A DNA stretch of 15,365 bases from Candidatus Woesearchaeota archaeon UBA153 (GTDB taxonomy: Archaea > Nanobdellota > Nanobdellia > Woesearchaeales > UBA525): NCBI GenBank assembly GCA_002503705.1, contig DASH01000058.1, forward strand, positions 1 through 15,365, in the 5' to 3' direction. Shown in pieces: positions 1-6,735 of this stretch (positions are counted from its first letter, which is position 1; each line of letters opens with the position of its first letter). The notes below the pieces were generated by a model that worked only from the letters and a program-made list of their open reading frames with translations, ran no database searches and had not been told where the DNA came from. A program made the position numbers and the translations under genes.

Positions 1-285
1 TGTGTCGTCCTCGCTGAAGACGGTCTCATCGGCGGCTTGTACCACGAGGACTCGCCGCCTCAAGAGGGCGTGATCGTCCAGAACCTGGTGCGGTTCTACT
101 GGTCGCCGAGCAAGGCTCCCGACCTGCTCATCCAGCGCTATGCTCCGAGCGCGGCCGACCTCGAGGCTTCCGTGCGGAGATTCTTGGAAGGGAACTTGAT
201 TCTTGCCGACACGCCCCGTGTCAGGTTGTTCGCGGGCATGGTGTATCACGTTGGAACCGCGTTCCAGCATAGCTGGTCGAACTGA
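1..285 (+). CDS. 3' end of an unrecognised protein (5' truncated)
   Basis: The frame is open from the first base of the window to a TGA at 283-285 and gives 94 residues, so the gene begins upstream. A TTG at position 37 could be read as a start, but the frame is equally coding-like before it (CVVLAEDGLIGG), so the gene is better treated as truncated. Third codon positions are rich in G and C, like the neighbouring proS. The peptide is soluble-looking with no cysteine motif, membrane segment or recognisable domain. It contains a short hydrophobic/aromatic stretch (LVRFYWSP) and a likely amphipathic helix (ADLEASVRRFLEG). I do not recognise the family. It lies 50 bp upstream of proS, which has its own TATA box, so the two need not be co-transcribed. 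Confidence 0.6.
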   Translation, partial: CVVLAEDGLIGGLYHEDSPPQEGVIVQNLVRFYWSPSKAPDLLIQRYAPSAADLEASVRRFLEGNLILADTPRVRLFAGMVYHVGTAFQHSWSN

Positions 286-304
286 GCGCTTCTCGCCCAT
301 AAGA

Positions 305-314
305 TTTTTAAAAG
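305..314 (+). promoter_or_regulatory. TATA box of proS (leaderless promoter)
   Basis: The sequence TTTTTAAAAG is a good archaeal TATA box. Its centre lies about 26 bp before the ATG at 336, so transcription should start at or next to the start codon and give a leaderless mRNA. No Shine-Dalgarno sequence lies between the box and the ATG. Confidence 0.75.
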
Positions 315-335
315 GCCGACGGCTTTCTCTCGAAT

Positions 336-1910
336 ATGGCTGCGAAGGACAAGCACAAGGCGGAACATCCCGCTCCGAAGGCCGAGCACAGCGGGCAGCA
401 TACGCCGAAAGCTCAGAAAACGGATCACGGTACACCCAAGAATGCACCCGGCGTTCCGAACCCTGTTGAAGATACGAAGGGCGTCACGGTGAAGAAGGCG
501 GAGGACATGCCCGAGTGGTACTCGCAAGTCTGCGTGAAAGCGCGCGTCGCGGATTACAGCCCTATCAAGGGGTGCATGGTCATCCGTCCGCTCGGGTTCG
601 CGTTGTGGCAGGCGATTCAGGACGAGTTCAACCGGATGCTCAAAGAGGACGGTGTCGAGAACGCGTACTTCCCCCTCTTCATCCCGGAATCATTCTTCCA
701 ACGAGAAGCGGAACACGCGGAGGGCTTCAAGCCGGAGGTCGCGTGGGTGCAGAACAAGGACGATGACGCGGGCAAGGAGCGGTTCGCGATCCGGCCGACG
801 AGCGAGACGATCATGTACGATAGCTACGGCCGTTGGGTCCGTAGCTGGCGCGACTTGCCGTTGCGAATCAACCAGTGGGCGAACGTCGTTCGCTGGGAAG
901 TGAAGGACGTCAAGCTCTTCCTGCGCAGCCGCGAATTCCTGTGGCAAGAAGGCCATTGCGTCTACGAGACTGCTGAAGCGTGTCATGAAGAGACGATGCA
1001 CTATCTTGAACGGTATCGCCAAATTGCGGAGGACTTGCTCGCCGTGCCCGTCTTCCTCGGGAAGAAGACTGCGCGTGAGAAGTTCGCCGGCGCGATCAGC
1101 ACGTACTCTATAGAGTCGTTGATGCCGGACGGGAAGGCGTTGCAGATGGGCACGAGCCACGATCTCAGCCAGGGCTTCGCGAAAGCGTTCAACATCTCGT
1201 TCCAAGGCCGCGACGGCGAACAGCGGTTGCCGTGGCAGAACTCGTGGGGCTTCTCGACGCGCCTGATCGGCGCGCTCATCCTCGCGCACGGCGACGACAA
1301 AGGACTGGTCTTGCCGCCGCGCGTCGCGCCGAACAAGGTCGCGGTCGTCCCGATCATCTTCGAGAAGGAGAAAGAGATGATCGTCGCGAAGGCCGAGGAG
1401 GTCGGCTTGATGCTGAACGAGTTCCGGCCGATCGTCGACACGCGCGACGAGTACACGTCCGGTTGGAAGTTCAACGAGTACGAGCTGCGCGGCGTCCCTC
1501 TCCGCGTCGAGATCGGGCCTCGCGACATCGCGAAAGACCAGGTGGTGCTCGTCCGCCGCGATACTGGCGCGAAAGAGATCGTTCCATTCTTGAAGGCGCG
1601 CGACCGCGTCGCGGAGCTCCTTGAAGAGCTCCACGAGAACCTGTTTCAGAACGCGAAGCGTCGCATCGAAGCGTCCATCGTCGCGGTGGAGGATTTCGCC
1701 GCGTTCGAGCGCGCGATCGAGTCCAAGAAGATGGTCTTCGCGTCGCATTGCGGCGAGGACGACTGCGAGTTCGTCATCAAGGAGAAGACCGCCGCGACGG
1801 CGCGATGTATCCCGTTCGACGAGGAGAAAGCGACGCCGAAGAAGGGCGCGACGTGCGTCCACTGCGGCGAGCCCGCGAAATACAACGCGTACTTCGCGCG
1901 GGCGTATTGA
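336..1910 (+). CDS. proS: Prolyl-tRNA synthetase, archaeal/eukaryotic type
   Basis: This class II aminoacyl-tRNA synthetase charges tRNA(Pro) with proline in the cytoplasm (EC 6.1.1.15). Visible landmarks are the motif 1 region (about 79-98, GCMVIRPLGFALWQAIQDEF), the proline-site signature RPTSET (153-158), motif 2 (about 177-207, ending in FLWQEGH), QMGTSHDLSQGF (270-281) and motif 3 (about 305-332, with WGFSTRLIG just before and HGDDKGLVLPPRVAP within). The anticodon-binding domain starts near 334 (KVAVVPI). The C-terminal domain has four candidate zinc ligands, C472, C477, C507 and C510, and ends in a tyrosine, as is typical of this subtype. Residues 1-45 are a Lys/His/Pro-rich extension not needed for the fold. 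The ATG at 336 is favoured by a TATA box 26 bp upstream. At 524 residues it is slightly longer than usual because of the N-terminal tail. Confidence 0.98.
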   Translation: MAAKDKHKAEHPAPKAEHSGQHTPKAQKTDHGTPKNAPGVPNPVEDTKGVTVKKAEDMPEWYSQVCVKARVADYSPIKGCMVIRPLGFALWQAIQDEFNRMLKEDGVENAYFPLFIPESFFQREAEHAEGFKPEVAWVQNKDDDAGKERFAIRPTSETIMYDSYGRWVRSWRDLPLRINQWANVVRWEVKDVKLFLRSREFLWQEGHCVYETAEACHEETMHYLERYRQIAEDLLAVPVFLGKKTAREKFAGAISTYSIESLMPDGKALQMGTSHDLSQGFAKAFNISFQGRDGEQRLPWQNSWGFSTRLIGALILAHGDDKGLVLPPRVAPNKVAVVPIIFEKEKEMIVAKAEEVGLMLNEFRPIVDTRDEYTSGWKFNEYELRGVPLRVEIGPRDIAKDQVVLVRRDTGAKEIVPFLKARDRVAELLEELHENLFQNAKRRIEASIVAVEDFAAFERAIESKKMVFASHCGEDDCEFVIKEKTAATARCIPFDEEKATPKKGATCVHCGEPAKYNAYFARAY

Positions 1911-2126
1911 GTGCGTGTTCGAGCGCGTATTCTCGATGATGCGCTCTTGAAGTGCTTCTCGTACTCGTCGTTGAGCTATTTCTTGTCCGTGCTCTCGTTC
2001 TCGTTCGTGAACGTATCGTTGTTCTCATCGTCAACGAGAAGTTATAAGAAAATAACTGCGTGAAGTAACTCTGAGCGCCACGGATAAGAAATGAATGATG
2101 AGAAATAAAAACGGTTACGGGGAACC
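1911..2126. other. Convergent intergenic region with small inverted repeats
   Basis: This is the gap between proS (+) and the coiled-coil gene (-), whose 3' ends face each other. I see no convincing gene in it. An 8-bp inverted repeat, TTCTCGTT at 1998-2005 and AACGAGAA at 2033-2040, encloses a second small one (CGTTG at 2017 and CAACG at 2032) and could fold in the proS 3' untranslated region. The right half is AT-rich and carries a T-run on the minus strand. Confidence 0.4.
2101..2112 (-). terminator. Possible T-tract terminator of the coiled-coil gene
   Basis: Read on the minus strand, GTTTTTATTTCT follows the coiled-coil gene's stop codon by about 15 nt. Archaeal termination often uses U-runs without a hairpin. 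The tract is short, so this is tentative. Confidence 0.3.
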
Positions 2127-4337
2127 CTACTTCATCCCCGCTAAGTGGATGTCGTCGTACAGTTCCCGGATGGTCGTGTACAGGACTTCCTTCTCGCTCG
2201 GGGTGAGCTTCTCCTTGTTGAACGCGACGCGGATGCGGTTGTACAGGTGCCGCGCCTTGTCCGTGTCCTTCTTCTCGAGCGCGTGGCGCGCCTCGTCCAC
2301 CATCGCGTAGATTTTCACGTGACGGATCTCCGAACCTCTCGGCGCGGGCGCGTTCACGCTCTTCGCGAGCTTCAGTTTCCGGTCGAAGAACCCTTGCATC
2401 CCCTCCTCTTTCTCGGAGAGGCGACGGTCGGCATCCTCGATATACTGGGCGATCTTCCGGCGCTCCGCGAGCTTCTCGTTCGCGCGCTCCTCGGCAACCG
2501 TCGCTTTCTTCAGCTTCACGTCCGCCTGCTTCTGGCGTGACGTGAGGACGCCGAGCTGCGTCTGCTGGTACGCGCGGAAGCCCTTCGCCTCCTTGTCGAA
2601 CGCCGCGCGCTCTTCGGCAAGTCGGGCGTTCTTCTCGCGGAAAGACGCTTCTTTCTTCTCCAGCTCTTGTTCTCGACGTTCGAGCTCTTGGCGCGTCCGC
2701 TCCAACGACTTGGCGAGGCGGTCGAAGCCCGACTGCTTCGCGTTCGTCTCCCGTTTCGTCGCTTCGAACTCCGCCTCCTCCTTCTCGAGGCGGTCTTGTA
2801 GCGAGAGCAAGCGCTCCTTCTCGCGCGCCGTCGCCTCGATCTCCGCGGCCGCGTTCCTCGCTTGCCGGAGCATCTCTTCAGCGTCTGAACGCTCCTTGAC
2901 GAGCCGGGCGCGCTCTTGGAGCAGCGTCGCCTCGAGCTTCTTCAAGGACTCCTGCTTCGTCGTGAGCTTCGCTTCGCGCTCCGCGACGCCCTTCTCTCGC
3001 GCGGCCGCCTCCTTCTCAAGGGTCGCCTTCTGGCGCGCGGCCGTCTCTTCGCGCTGCTGGATCTTCCGGCGTTCCGCCTTCAAGCGCGTGTCGATCTCCG
3101 ACGCGATCTGCCGCTCGACGTCCTTCCGCAACAGGTTGCGCTGCTCGGCGAGCTCCGCGGACTTCCGCGCGATCTCGCGCTGGAGCCCGTCCAGCTTCTC
3201 TTGGAGCTTCTGGCTGTCGATGCCTTTCGCGATCGCGTGCTTCACTTGCTGGACGCGCCGGCGTTCCTGCTCGCGATGCGTCGCATCCGCTTGCTTCGCG
3301 TGAGCTTTCAGTATGCGCGCCAAGTCCTTGCGCGCCTGGCGGTCCTTGAGCCGCTCGGACAAGTCCTCCTCTTTGATGACGTGCAGGATCCACTGCGCGA
3401 AATCGTTCTTGTTGACGTTCACGTGGTGGAAGAACGTCTCCTGGTCGATGTGCTCGAGCGCCTCGACGAGTTCGCGCAGCGTCCGCAACGGCTGGCCGTT
3501 CTTCAGGATGAACTCTTGGCCTTCCGGAACTGGCTTGTCGAGCGGGTGCGGCTCTTTCTCGGGAACCTTGACGTTGGCGAGCGCGGCAATCTCCTCGTCT
3601 AGGTCATCGTGCTTCTCCTCGATCTCGTCGAAATGCGCGTCCGCGATGAGCGGGACTTTCTTGAACGCTTTGGAATCGTCCGGTGCCGGTTTGGGCGCGG
3701 GTTGCGCGACGGGGAGCGGGCCCGGTTCCGGCGGCGCGTCGAACGTCATCGTCTCCGGCGGCGGCACTTCAATCAGCTCCTCGCTCTCGGTTTCAGTGGC
3801 GGGCGTGTCCGTCGCGTTCGTCCTCGGTTCGTCGTTGAACGCGGACGTCGTCTCGCTCGCGGGAGTCTCCTCCGCAGGGTGGCTCGTCCACTCGTTCTCG
3901 GACTGCGGGGTCGTCGGCTCGTCGTGGTGCGCCGTCCAGTCAATCGAACGCTCTCCTGCGCTCGACGCTCTTTCCGTCTTCACGGTTCTGTGGTGCGCGT
4001 CGCTCGTCCAATCGTCGATGTCGAACGACGCCTCCTCGACGGGTTCTGCCGGCCGCGCCGGCATCTTGAACGGCTCGTCCTCTGCCGTGAAGCTCGTCGG
4101 CTCTTCGACGGTCCGGTCATTCGTTTCCGGGGGGAGCGGTTGCTCGTCCAGGCCGATCTTCTTGCGAATCTCCTCGAGGTCGAACTCCTCCTCTGTCGCG
4201 TTGAAGCTGGAGAGTTCCTGGTCGCGCGTCGGCGGGACAGTCTCCTCTTTTTTGCCGAAGAGTTTCGCGAAGAACCCTTTCCGCTCCGTCTGCTGTTGCG
4301 CCGGCGGCGTCGGCGGAAGAATATCAAGTGAAGCCAT
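2127..4337 (-). CDS. Long coiled-coil protein with acidic linker and a DUF5752-like domain
   Basis: 736 residues, no signal peptide and no transmembrane helix, so probably cytoplasmic. Regions in order: a short tail with GFFAKLFGKK at 21-30, a likely amphipathic helix of the type that binds membranes; an acidic, Pro/Thr-rich low-complexity linker (about 31-265) holding three loose repeats, DDWTSDAHH, IDWTAHHDE and NEWTSHPAE; a small globular domain (about 275-330, FILKNGQPLRTLRELVEAL, then FFHHVNVNKNDFAQWI) resembling archaeal DUF5752-type domains; a charged Glu/Arg/Lys-rich coiled coil (about 340-650); and a helical C-terminal domain (about 669-736) with ARHLYNRI and LYTTIRELYDD, a tetratricopeptide-like helical pair often seen in DPANN proteins. 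Family names are from memory and tentative. A structural, SMC-like or membrane-tethering role is possible but unproven. It has its own TATA box and a Shine-Dalgarno site, unlike its leaderless neighbours. Confidence 0.85.
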   Translation of the reverse strand: MASLDILPPTPPAQQQTERKGFFAKLFGKKEETVPPTRDQELSSFNATEEEFDLEEIRKKIGLDEQPLPPETNDRTVEEPTSFTAEDEPFKMPARPAEPVEEASFDIDDWTSDAHHRTVKTERASSAGERSIDWTAHHDEPTTPQSENEWTSHPAEETPASETTSAFNDEPRTNATDTPATETESEELIEVPPPETMTFDAPPEPGPLPVAQPAPKPAPDDSKAFKKVPLIADAHFDEIEEKHDDLDEEIAALANVKVPEKEPHPLDKPVPEGQEFILKNGQPLRTLRELVEALEHIDQETFFHHVNVNKNDFAQWILHVIKEEDLSERLKDRQARKDLARILKAHAKQADATHREQERRRVQQVKHAIAKGIDSQKLQEKLDGLQREIARKSAELAEQRNLLRKDVERQIASEIDTRLKAERRKIQQREETAARQKATLEKEAAAREKGVAEREAKLTTKQESLKKLEATLLQERARLVKERSDAEEMLRQARNAAAEIEATAREKERLLSLQDRLEKEEAEFEATKRETNAKQSGFDRLAKSLERTRQELERREQELEKKEASFREKNARLAEERAAFDKEAKGFRAYQQTQLGVLTSRQKQADVKLKKATVAEERANEKLAERRKIAQYIEDADRRLSEKEEGMQGFFDRKLKLAKSVNAPAPRGSEIRHVKIYAMVDEARHALEKKDTDKARHLYNRIRVAFNKEKLTPSEKEVLYTTIRELYDDIHLAGMK

Positions 4338-4345
4338 TGAACCTA

Positions 4346-4352
4346 CACCCCC
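4346..4352 (-). promoter_or_regulatory. Shine-Dalgarno site of the coiled-coil gene
   Basis: On the minus strand GGGGGTG lies 8 nt before the ATG at 4337, one mismatch from the archaeal GGAGGTG. It supports this ATG and shows that the mRNA carries a leader of about 20 nt. Confidence 0.55.
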
Positions 4353-4380
4353 TTCTGCACGACAGAACGAGAGAGGGGGT

Positions 4381-4389
4381 ATTTAAACG
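4381..4389 (-). promoter_or_regulatory. TATA box of the coiled-coil gene
   Basis: On the minus strand GTTTAAATA is centred near 4385, about 47 bp before the ATG. This predicts a transcription start near 4358 and a short leader that includes the Shine-Dalgarno site. Confidence 0.65.
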
Positions 4390-4475
4390 TTTTGTCACCA
4401 CTCTCGGAGAGGTTGTTAGAGAGTTCCTCGTTCTTCTCCTCTCGCCGCGATGCGGCCGCGCCACGTAATCGCAAC

Positions 4476-4484
4476 AATTATAAG
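4476..4484 (+). promoter_or_regulatory. TATA box that fixes the start at 4506
   Basis: AATTATAAG is centred 26 bp before the ATG at 4506. The in-frame ATG at 4392 lies upstream of this box and so would not be on the transcript. Confidence 0.7.
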
Positions 4485-4505
4485 GGTTCGCGGCTCGGAG
4501 AGGTC

Positions 4506-4880
4506 ATGGCCTCTCTTCCCCTCCCGTCCTCCGCCGACGGCGAGATCGCGACGTATCTTCAAGAACTGCGCGTTCGGCTCTCCCGTCTCGAACAGGAGTC
4601 CGCGAAGCTCTTGACGGACGAGCAGCGCAGCTTCGCGGACGTCGAACGACTGCATCACGAACTCAAGGTCAGGTCCGCGGATTTCGAGGCGGACCTTCGC
4701 AAGCTCGACGCTGAGCTCGGCGTCATCGTCCGGAGAGTCCAATCCCTCGTCGCCGCGTTCAAGAGCTCGGCGCGCGCCCGCGAGTACGAACGCCTGTCGC
4801 GTCGCGTGGACGCGTGGAAAGGGGAGCGGTTCATCACGCGCGACGAATACAAGAGACTGCTCGAGAAAGAGCTCTCTTAG
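4506..4880 (+). CDS. Small coiled-coil protein of unknown function
   Basis: 124 residues starting MASLPLPSS. The start was chosen because a TATA box sits 26 bp upstream, giving a leaderless mRNA. The longer reading from 4392 adds 38 Ser/Arg-rich residues that look like translated promoter DNA. Residues about 14-90 form a heptad-rich amphipathic helix (LQELRVRLSRLEQESAKLL, then LHHELKVRSADFEADLRKL), probably a coiled coil. The C-terminal part has a tryptophan (VDAWKGERF) and ends in a charged helix (TRDEYKRLLEKEL). There are no cysteines, signal peptide or membrane segments. I do not recognise the family. It is divergent from the long coiled-coil gene, so the two might act together, but nothing in the sequence proves it. 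Confidence 0.8.
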   Translation: MASLPLPSSADGEIATYLQELRVRLSRLEQESAKLLTDEQRSFADVERLHHELKVRSADFEADLRKLDAELGVIVRRVQSLVAAFKSSARAREYERLSRRVDAWKGERFITRDEYKRLLEKELS

Positions 4881-4897
4881 AAAATCGTTGAAGACGT

Positions 4898-4945
4898 TGA
4901 CGAAACCGCGTTACGGGCGCTCTCAGATGATGACGAAACCGCGTT
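4898..4945. repeat. 15-bp direct repeat at the 3' end of the YkgJ-type gene
   Basis: TGACGAAACCGCGTT occurs at 4898-4912 and again at 4931-4945, 33 bp apart. The second copy encodes the last residues of the YkgJ-type protein. The first lies in the spacer beyond its stop, as if the gene's end had been duplicated. Confidence 0.7.
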
Positions 4946-5495
4946 TCTTGAGCTCTTCCAGATGCTCGTTTGCGAATCCCGCTCCGACTCCAGGACACTG
5001 CGCGACCACGACTGTCTTGCCGAAGAGGAAGAACGGGTAGTTCCTGCACGCGAGCGGTCGTTTCGCGTAGTTCTTGCATGTCTGTTCGTTCGTGATGTTC
5101 GGACATCCGCCCGCGAGCGTGAGGAGAATCGTTCCGTCGGGAGTTCGTTCAAGTCGTTTTTCTTTCTCGTACTTTTTCAACTCCTTCCCGACGACAGCGT
5201 TCAGACTCGCATCGTCCGGCAACGGCAGCTTCCCGTTCCGGCAACACCACGCGCCGCATTTCTCGCAAGAGGGGATGACGCTGTCGCGCAACGAGCGGAT
5301 GAGCTCGTCGTCAGTCAACGAGGTCAACGTGTTCGTCGTCGAGGAGTTCCTCATCGTCCGTCCCATCGTCACGGTCTTCTTCATCGTGAGTCTCGTCACC
5401 GGGGATTTCTTCGTCGTCCGTTCCGTCATCGCGGAATCTCTCGTCGTCAATTTCTTCGTCACGGCCGTCCTACGTCGTCGTGACTCGCTTCCCAT
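4923..5495 (-). CDS. YkgJ-type CxxCxxxCC cysteine-cluster (metal-binding) protein with anomalous N-terminus
   Basis: 190 residues as read. The C-terminal 120 residues are a YkgJ/UPF0153-type zinc- or iron-chelating domain, with the signature C77-x2-C80-x3-C84-C85 (CEKCGAWCC) and further cysteines at 131, 140, 150 and 167 in the usual settings (GGCPN, TCKNYAKRPLACRNYP). Family members bind metal; the substrate is unknown. The ATG at 5495 is favoured by a TATA-like box about 25 bp upstream. Residues about 10-58 in this frame are Thr/Lys/Arg-rich with many ACG and AAG codons, unlike a normal protein. The same DNA read in another frame gives an acidic repeat that looks like the genuinely selected reading (see findings). 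The translated N-terminus is therefore doubtful, while the frame from about residue 59 (LTDDELIRSLRD) onward is secure. Divergent from taw1. Confidence 0.82.
   Translation of the reverse strand: MGSESRRRRTAVTKKLTTRDSAMTERTTKKSPVTRLTMKKTVTMGRTMRNSSTTNTLTSLTDDELIRSLRDSVIPSCEKCGAWCCRNGKLPLPDDASLNAVVGKELKKYEKEKRLERTPDGTILLTLAGGCPNITNEQTCKNYAKRPLACRNYPFFLFGKTVVVAQCPGVGAGFANEHLEELKKRGFVII
5341..5460 (-). repeat. Two 60-bp tandem units encoding an acidic repeat in an alternative frame
   Basis: The blocks 5341-5400 and 5401-5460 are diverged tandem units with exact 60-bp spacing. On the minus strand, in the frame whose codons start at 5493, 5490 and so on, both contain RDDGTDDEE. Over 5347-5374 compared with 5407-5434 there are six differences, all in third codon positions of that frame. 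Confidence 0.75.
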
Positions 5496-5502
5496 ATATA
5501 AA
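5494..5502 (+). promoter_or_regulatory. TATA box of taw1, overlapping the divergent start codon
   Basis: ATATATAAA is centred about 24-26 bp before the ATG at 5522, predicting a leaderless taw1 mRNA. It overlaps the minus-strand ATG (5495-5493) of the YkgJ-type gene. Confidence 0.7.
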
Positions 5503-5516
5503 CCTCTCTCGTAACC

Positions 5517-5525
5517 TTTTTATGC
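5517..5525 (-). promoter_or_regulatory. TATA-like box of the YkgJ-type gene, overlapping the taw1 start codon
   Basis: On the minus strand GCATAAAAA is centred about 25 bp before the ATG at 5495. It covers the taw1 start codon at 5522-5524. It is weaker than the opposing box. Confidence 0.5.
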
Positions 5526-6730
5526 AGTCTCCTGTTCTCGCGTGGAATATGCTCTCGAAGGAGGCCCGGGAAGACCTGGAGCGCCAACAGTACCGCATCG
5601 TCGGCGACCACAGCGCCGTCAAGGTGTGCGGGTGGACGAAGAACCTGCTGCGCGGCCGCGGCGGCTGCTACAAGCTCAAGTTCTACGGCATCATGAGCCA
5701 CCAGTGCCTGCAGATGTCGACGTCGCTGAGCTGCGCGAACCGGTGCGTGTTCTGCTGGCGCGGCTACAAGGCGCCGGTGAGCAAGGGGTGGAGGTGGAAC
5801 GTCGACGACCCCGCGATGATCCTCGATGAGAGCCTGCGCGCGCAGGCGAAACTCCTCATCGGCTACCGGGGGAGCGACAAGGTCCTCGCGCGGCTCTACG
5901 AGCAAGCGGGTACGGTGAAGCACGTCGCGTTGTCGTTGACGGGCGAGCCGATCACGTACCCGCGCATCAACGACCTGCTCAATCTTTTCAACCAACGTGG
6001 CATCAGCACCTTCCTCGTCACGAACGCGCAATACCCGGACGCGATCCGCGCCCTCGCGCCCGTCACGCAATTGTACCTCTCGCTGGACGCGGCGACCAAA
6101 GAGCTCTTGAAGAAGGTCGACGTGCCGTTGTTTGCCGACTACTGGGAACGGCTGCAGGAAAGCCTCGACGCGCTCGCCGCGAAAGAGGGGCGGACGTGTA
6201 TTCGTTTAACGGCGGTGAAAGGGCTGAACATGACGCATCCTGCAGACTATGCGAAGCTCATCCTCAAGGGCGACCCGGACTTCCTCGAAGTGAAAGCGTA
6301 CATGCACGTCGGCGCGTCACGATTGCGCTTGACCGCGGACCACATGCCGTTGCACGAAGAGGTGCGCGACTTCGCGCGCGACGTGCTCGCGTACCTGCCC
6401 GACTATGAGTTCGTGTCTGAGCACTTCCCGAGCCGCGTCGTCATGATCGCGCACAAGCGGTTCAAGCAGCGCGGCCAGTGGCGCACCTGGCTCGACTTCC
6501 CCGCGTTCAAGAGGCTCTCGCTCTCCGGCGAGCCGTTCACCGGCCTCGACTACTCCAAGCTCACGCCGAAGGCGTGCCTCGGCGTGACGGACAAGAAGAC
6601 TCCGTCGAAGGAGGAATCCCGCGCAAGGAAGCTGAAACGAGAGGAACGTTACACGAAATTACGGGAGCGCCTGACGACGGCGAAAGCGAAACGCGCGGCG
6701 GAAGAAGGGGACGAGAACGAGCTGGAGTGA
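5522..6730 (+). CDS. taw1: 4-demethylwyosine synthase (TYW1/Taw1), radical SAM enzyme
   Basis: Taw1 condenses pyruvate with N1-methylguanosine-37 of tRNA(Phe) to make 4-demethylwyosine, the tricyclic core of wyosine bases. The radical SAM cluster is C71-x3-C75-x2-C78 followed by W (CANRCVFCW). Three more cysteines, C36, C49 and C62, spaced 13 and 13 apart, match the second iron-sulphur cluster of this family. A GEP motif (LSLTGEPITYP, 137-147) and LYLSLDA (184-190) fit the radical SAM barrel. The ATG at 5522 was preferred to a GTG at 5480 because a TATA box lies 24-26 bp upstream of it. Residues about 355-402 form a Lys/Arg/Glu-rich tail that makes this 402-residue protein longer than the roughly 310-340 residues of characterised archaeal homologues. 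Its stop lies 5 bp from that of the convergent DUF1385 gene. Confidence 0.95.
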   Translation: MQSPVLAWNMLSKEAREDLERQQYRIVGDHSAVKVCGWTKNLLRGRGGCYKLKFYGIMSHQCLQMSTSLSCANRCVFCWRGYKAPVSKGWRWNVDDPAMILDESLRAQAKLLIGYRGSDKVLARLYEQAGTVKHVALSLTGEPITYPRINDLLNLFNQRGISTFLVTNAQYPDAIRALAPVTQLYLSLDAATKELLKKVDVPLFADYWERLQESLDALAAKEGRTCIRLTAVKGLNMTHPADYAKLILKGDPDFLEVKAYMHVGASRLRLTADHMPLHEEVRDFARDVLAYLPDYEFVSEHFPSRVVMIAHKRFKQRGQWRTWLDFPAFKRLSLSGEPFTGLDYSKLTPKACLGVTDKKTPSKEESRARKLKREERYTKLRERLTTAKAKRAAEEGDENELE

Positions 6731-6735
6731 TCGTT

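Noticed and set aside
690..1862. Long open frame antisense to proS (390 codons)
   Set aside because: Its Arg/Asp/Leu-rich composition is what the complement of GC-rich codons gives; proS is unambiguous on the other strand.
2095..2310. 71-codon plus-strand open frame at the end of the coiled-coil gene
   Set aside because: It is mostly antisense to a well-supported gene and has no TATA box at the right distance.
3313..4386. Long plus-strand open frames opposite the coiled-coil gene
   Set aside because: Ser/Val/Gly-rich and Arg/Leu-rich readings are mirror images of Glu/Lys/Arg/Ala codons; no domain, promoter or ribosome site supports them.
4392..4505. Upstream in-frame extension of the small coiled-coil protein
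   Set aside because: It lies upstream of the TATA box that sits 26 bp before ATG 4506, and encodes a Ser/Arg/Asn-rich stretch unlike the rest of the protein.
5074..5514. Plus-strand open frame with hydrophobic Val/Phe-rich end, membrane-protein-like
   Set aside because: The hydrophobic stretch is the complement of the acidic GAC/GAA repeat on the minus strand; the cysteine-cluster gene occupies this DNA.
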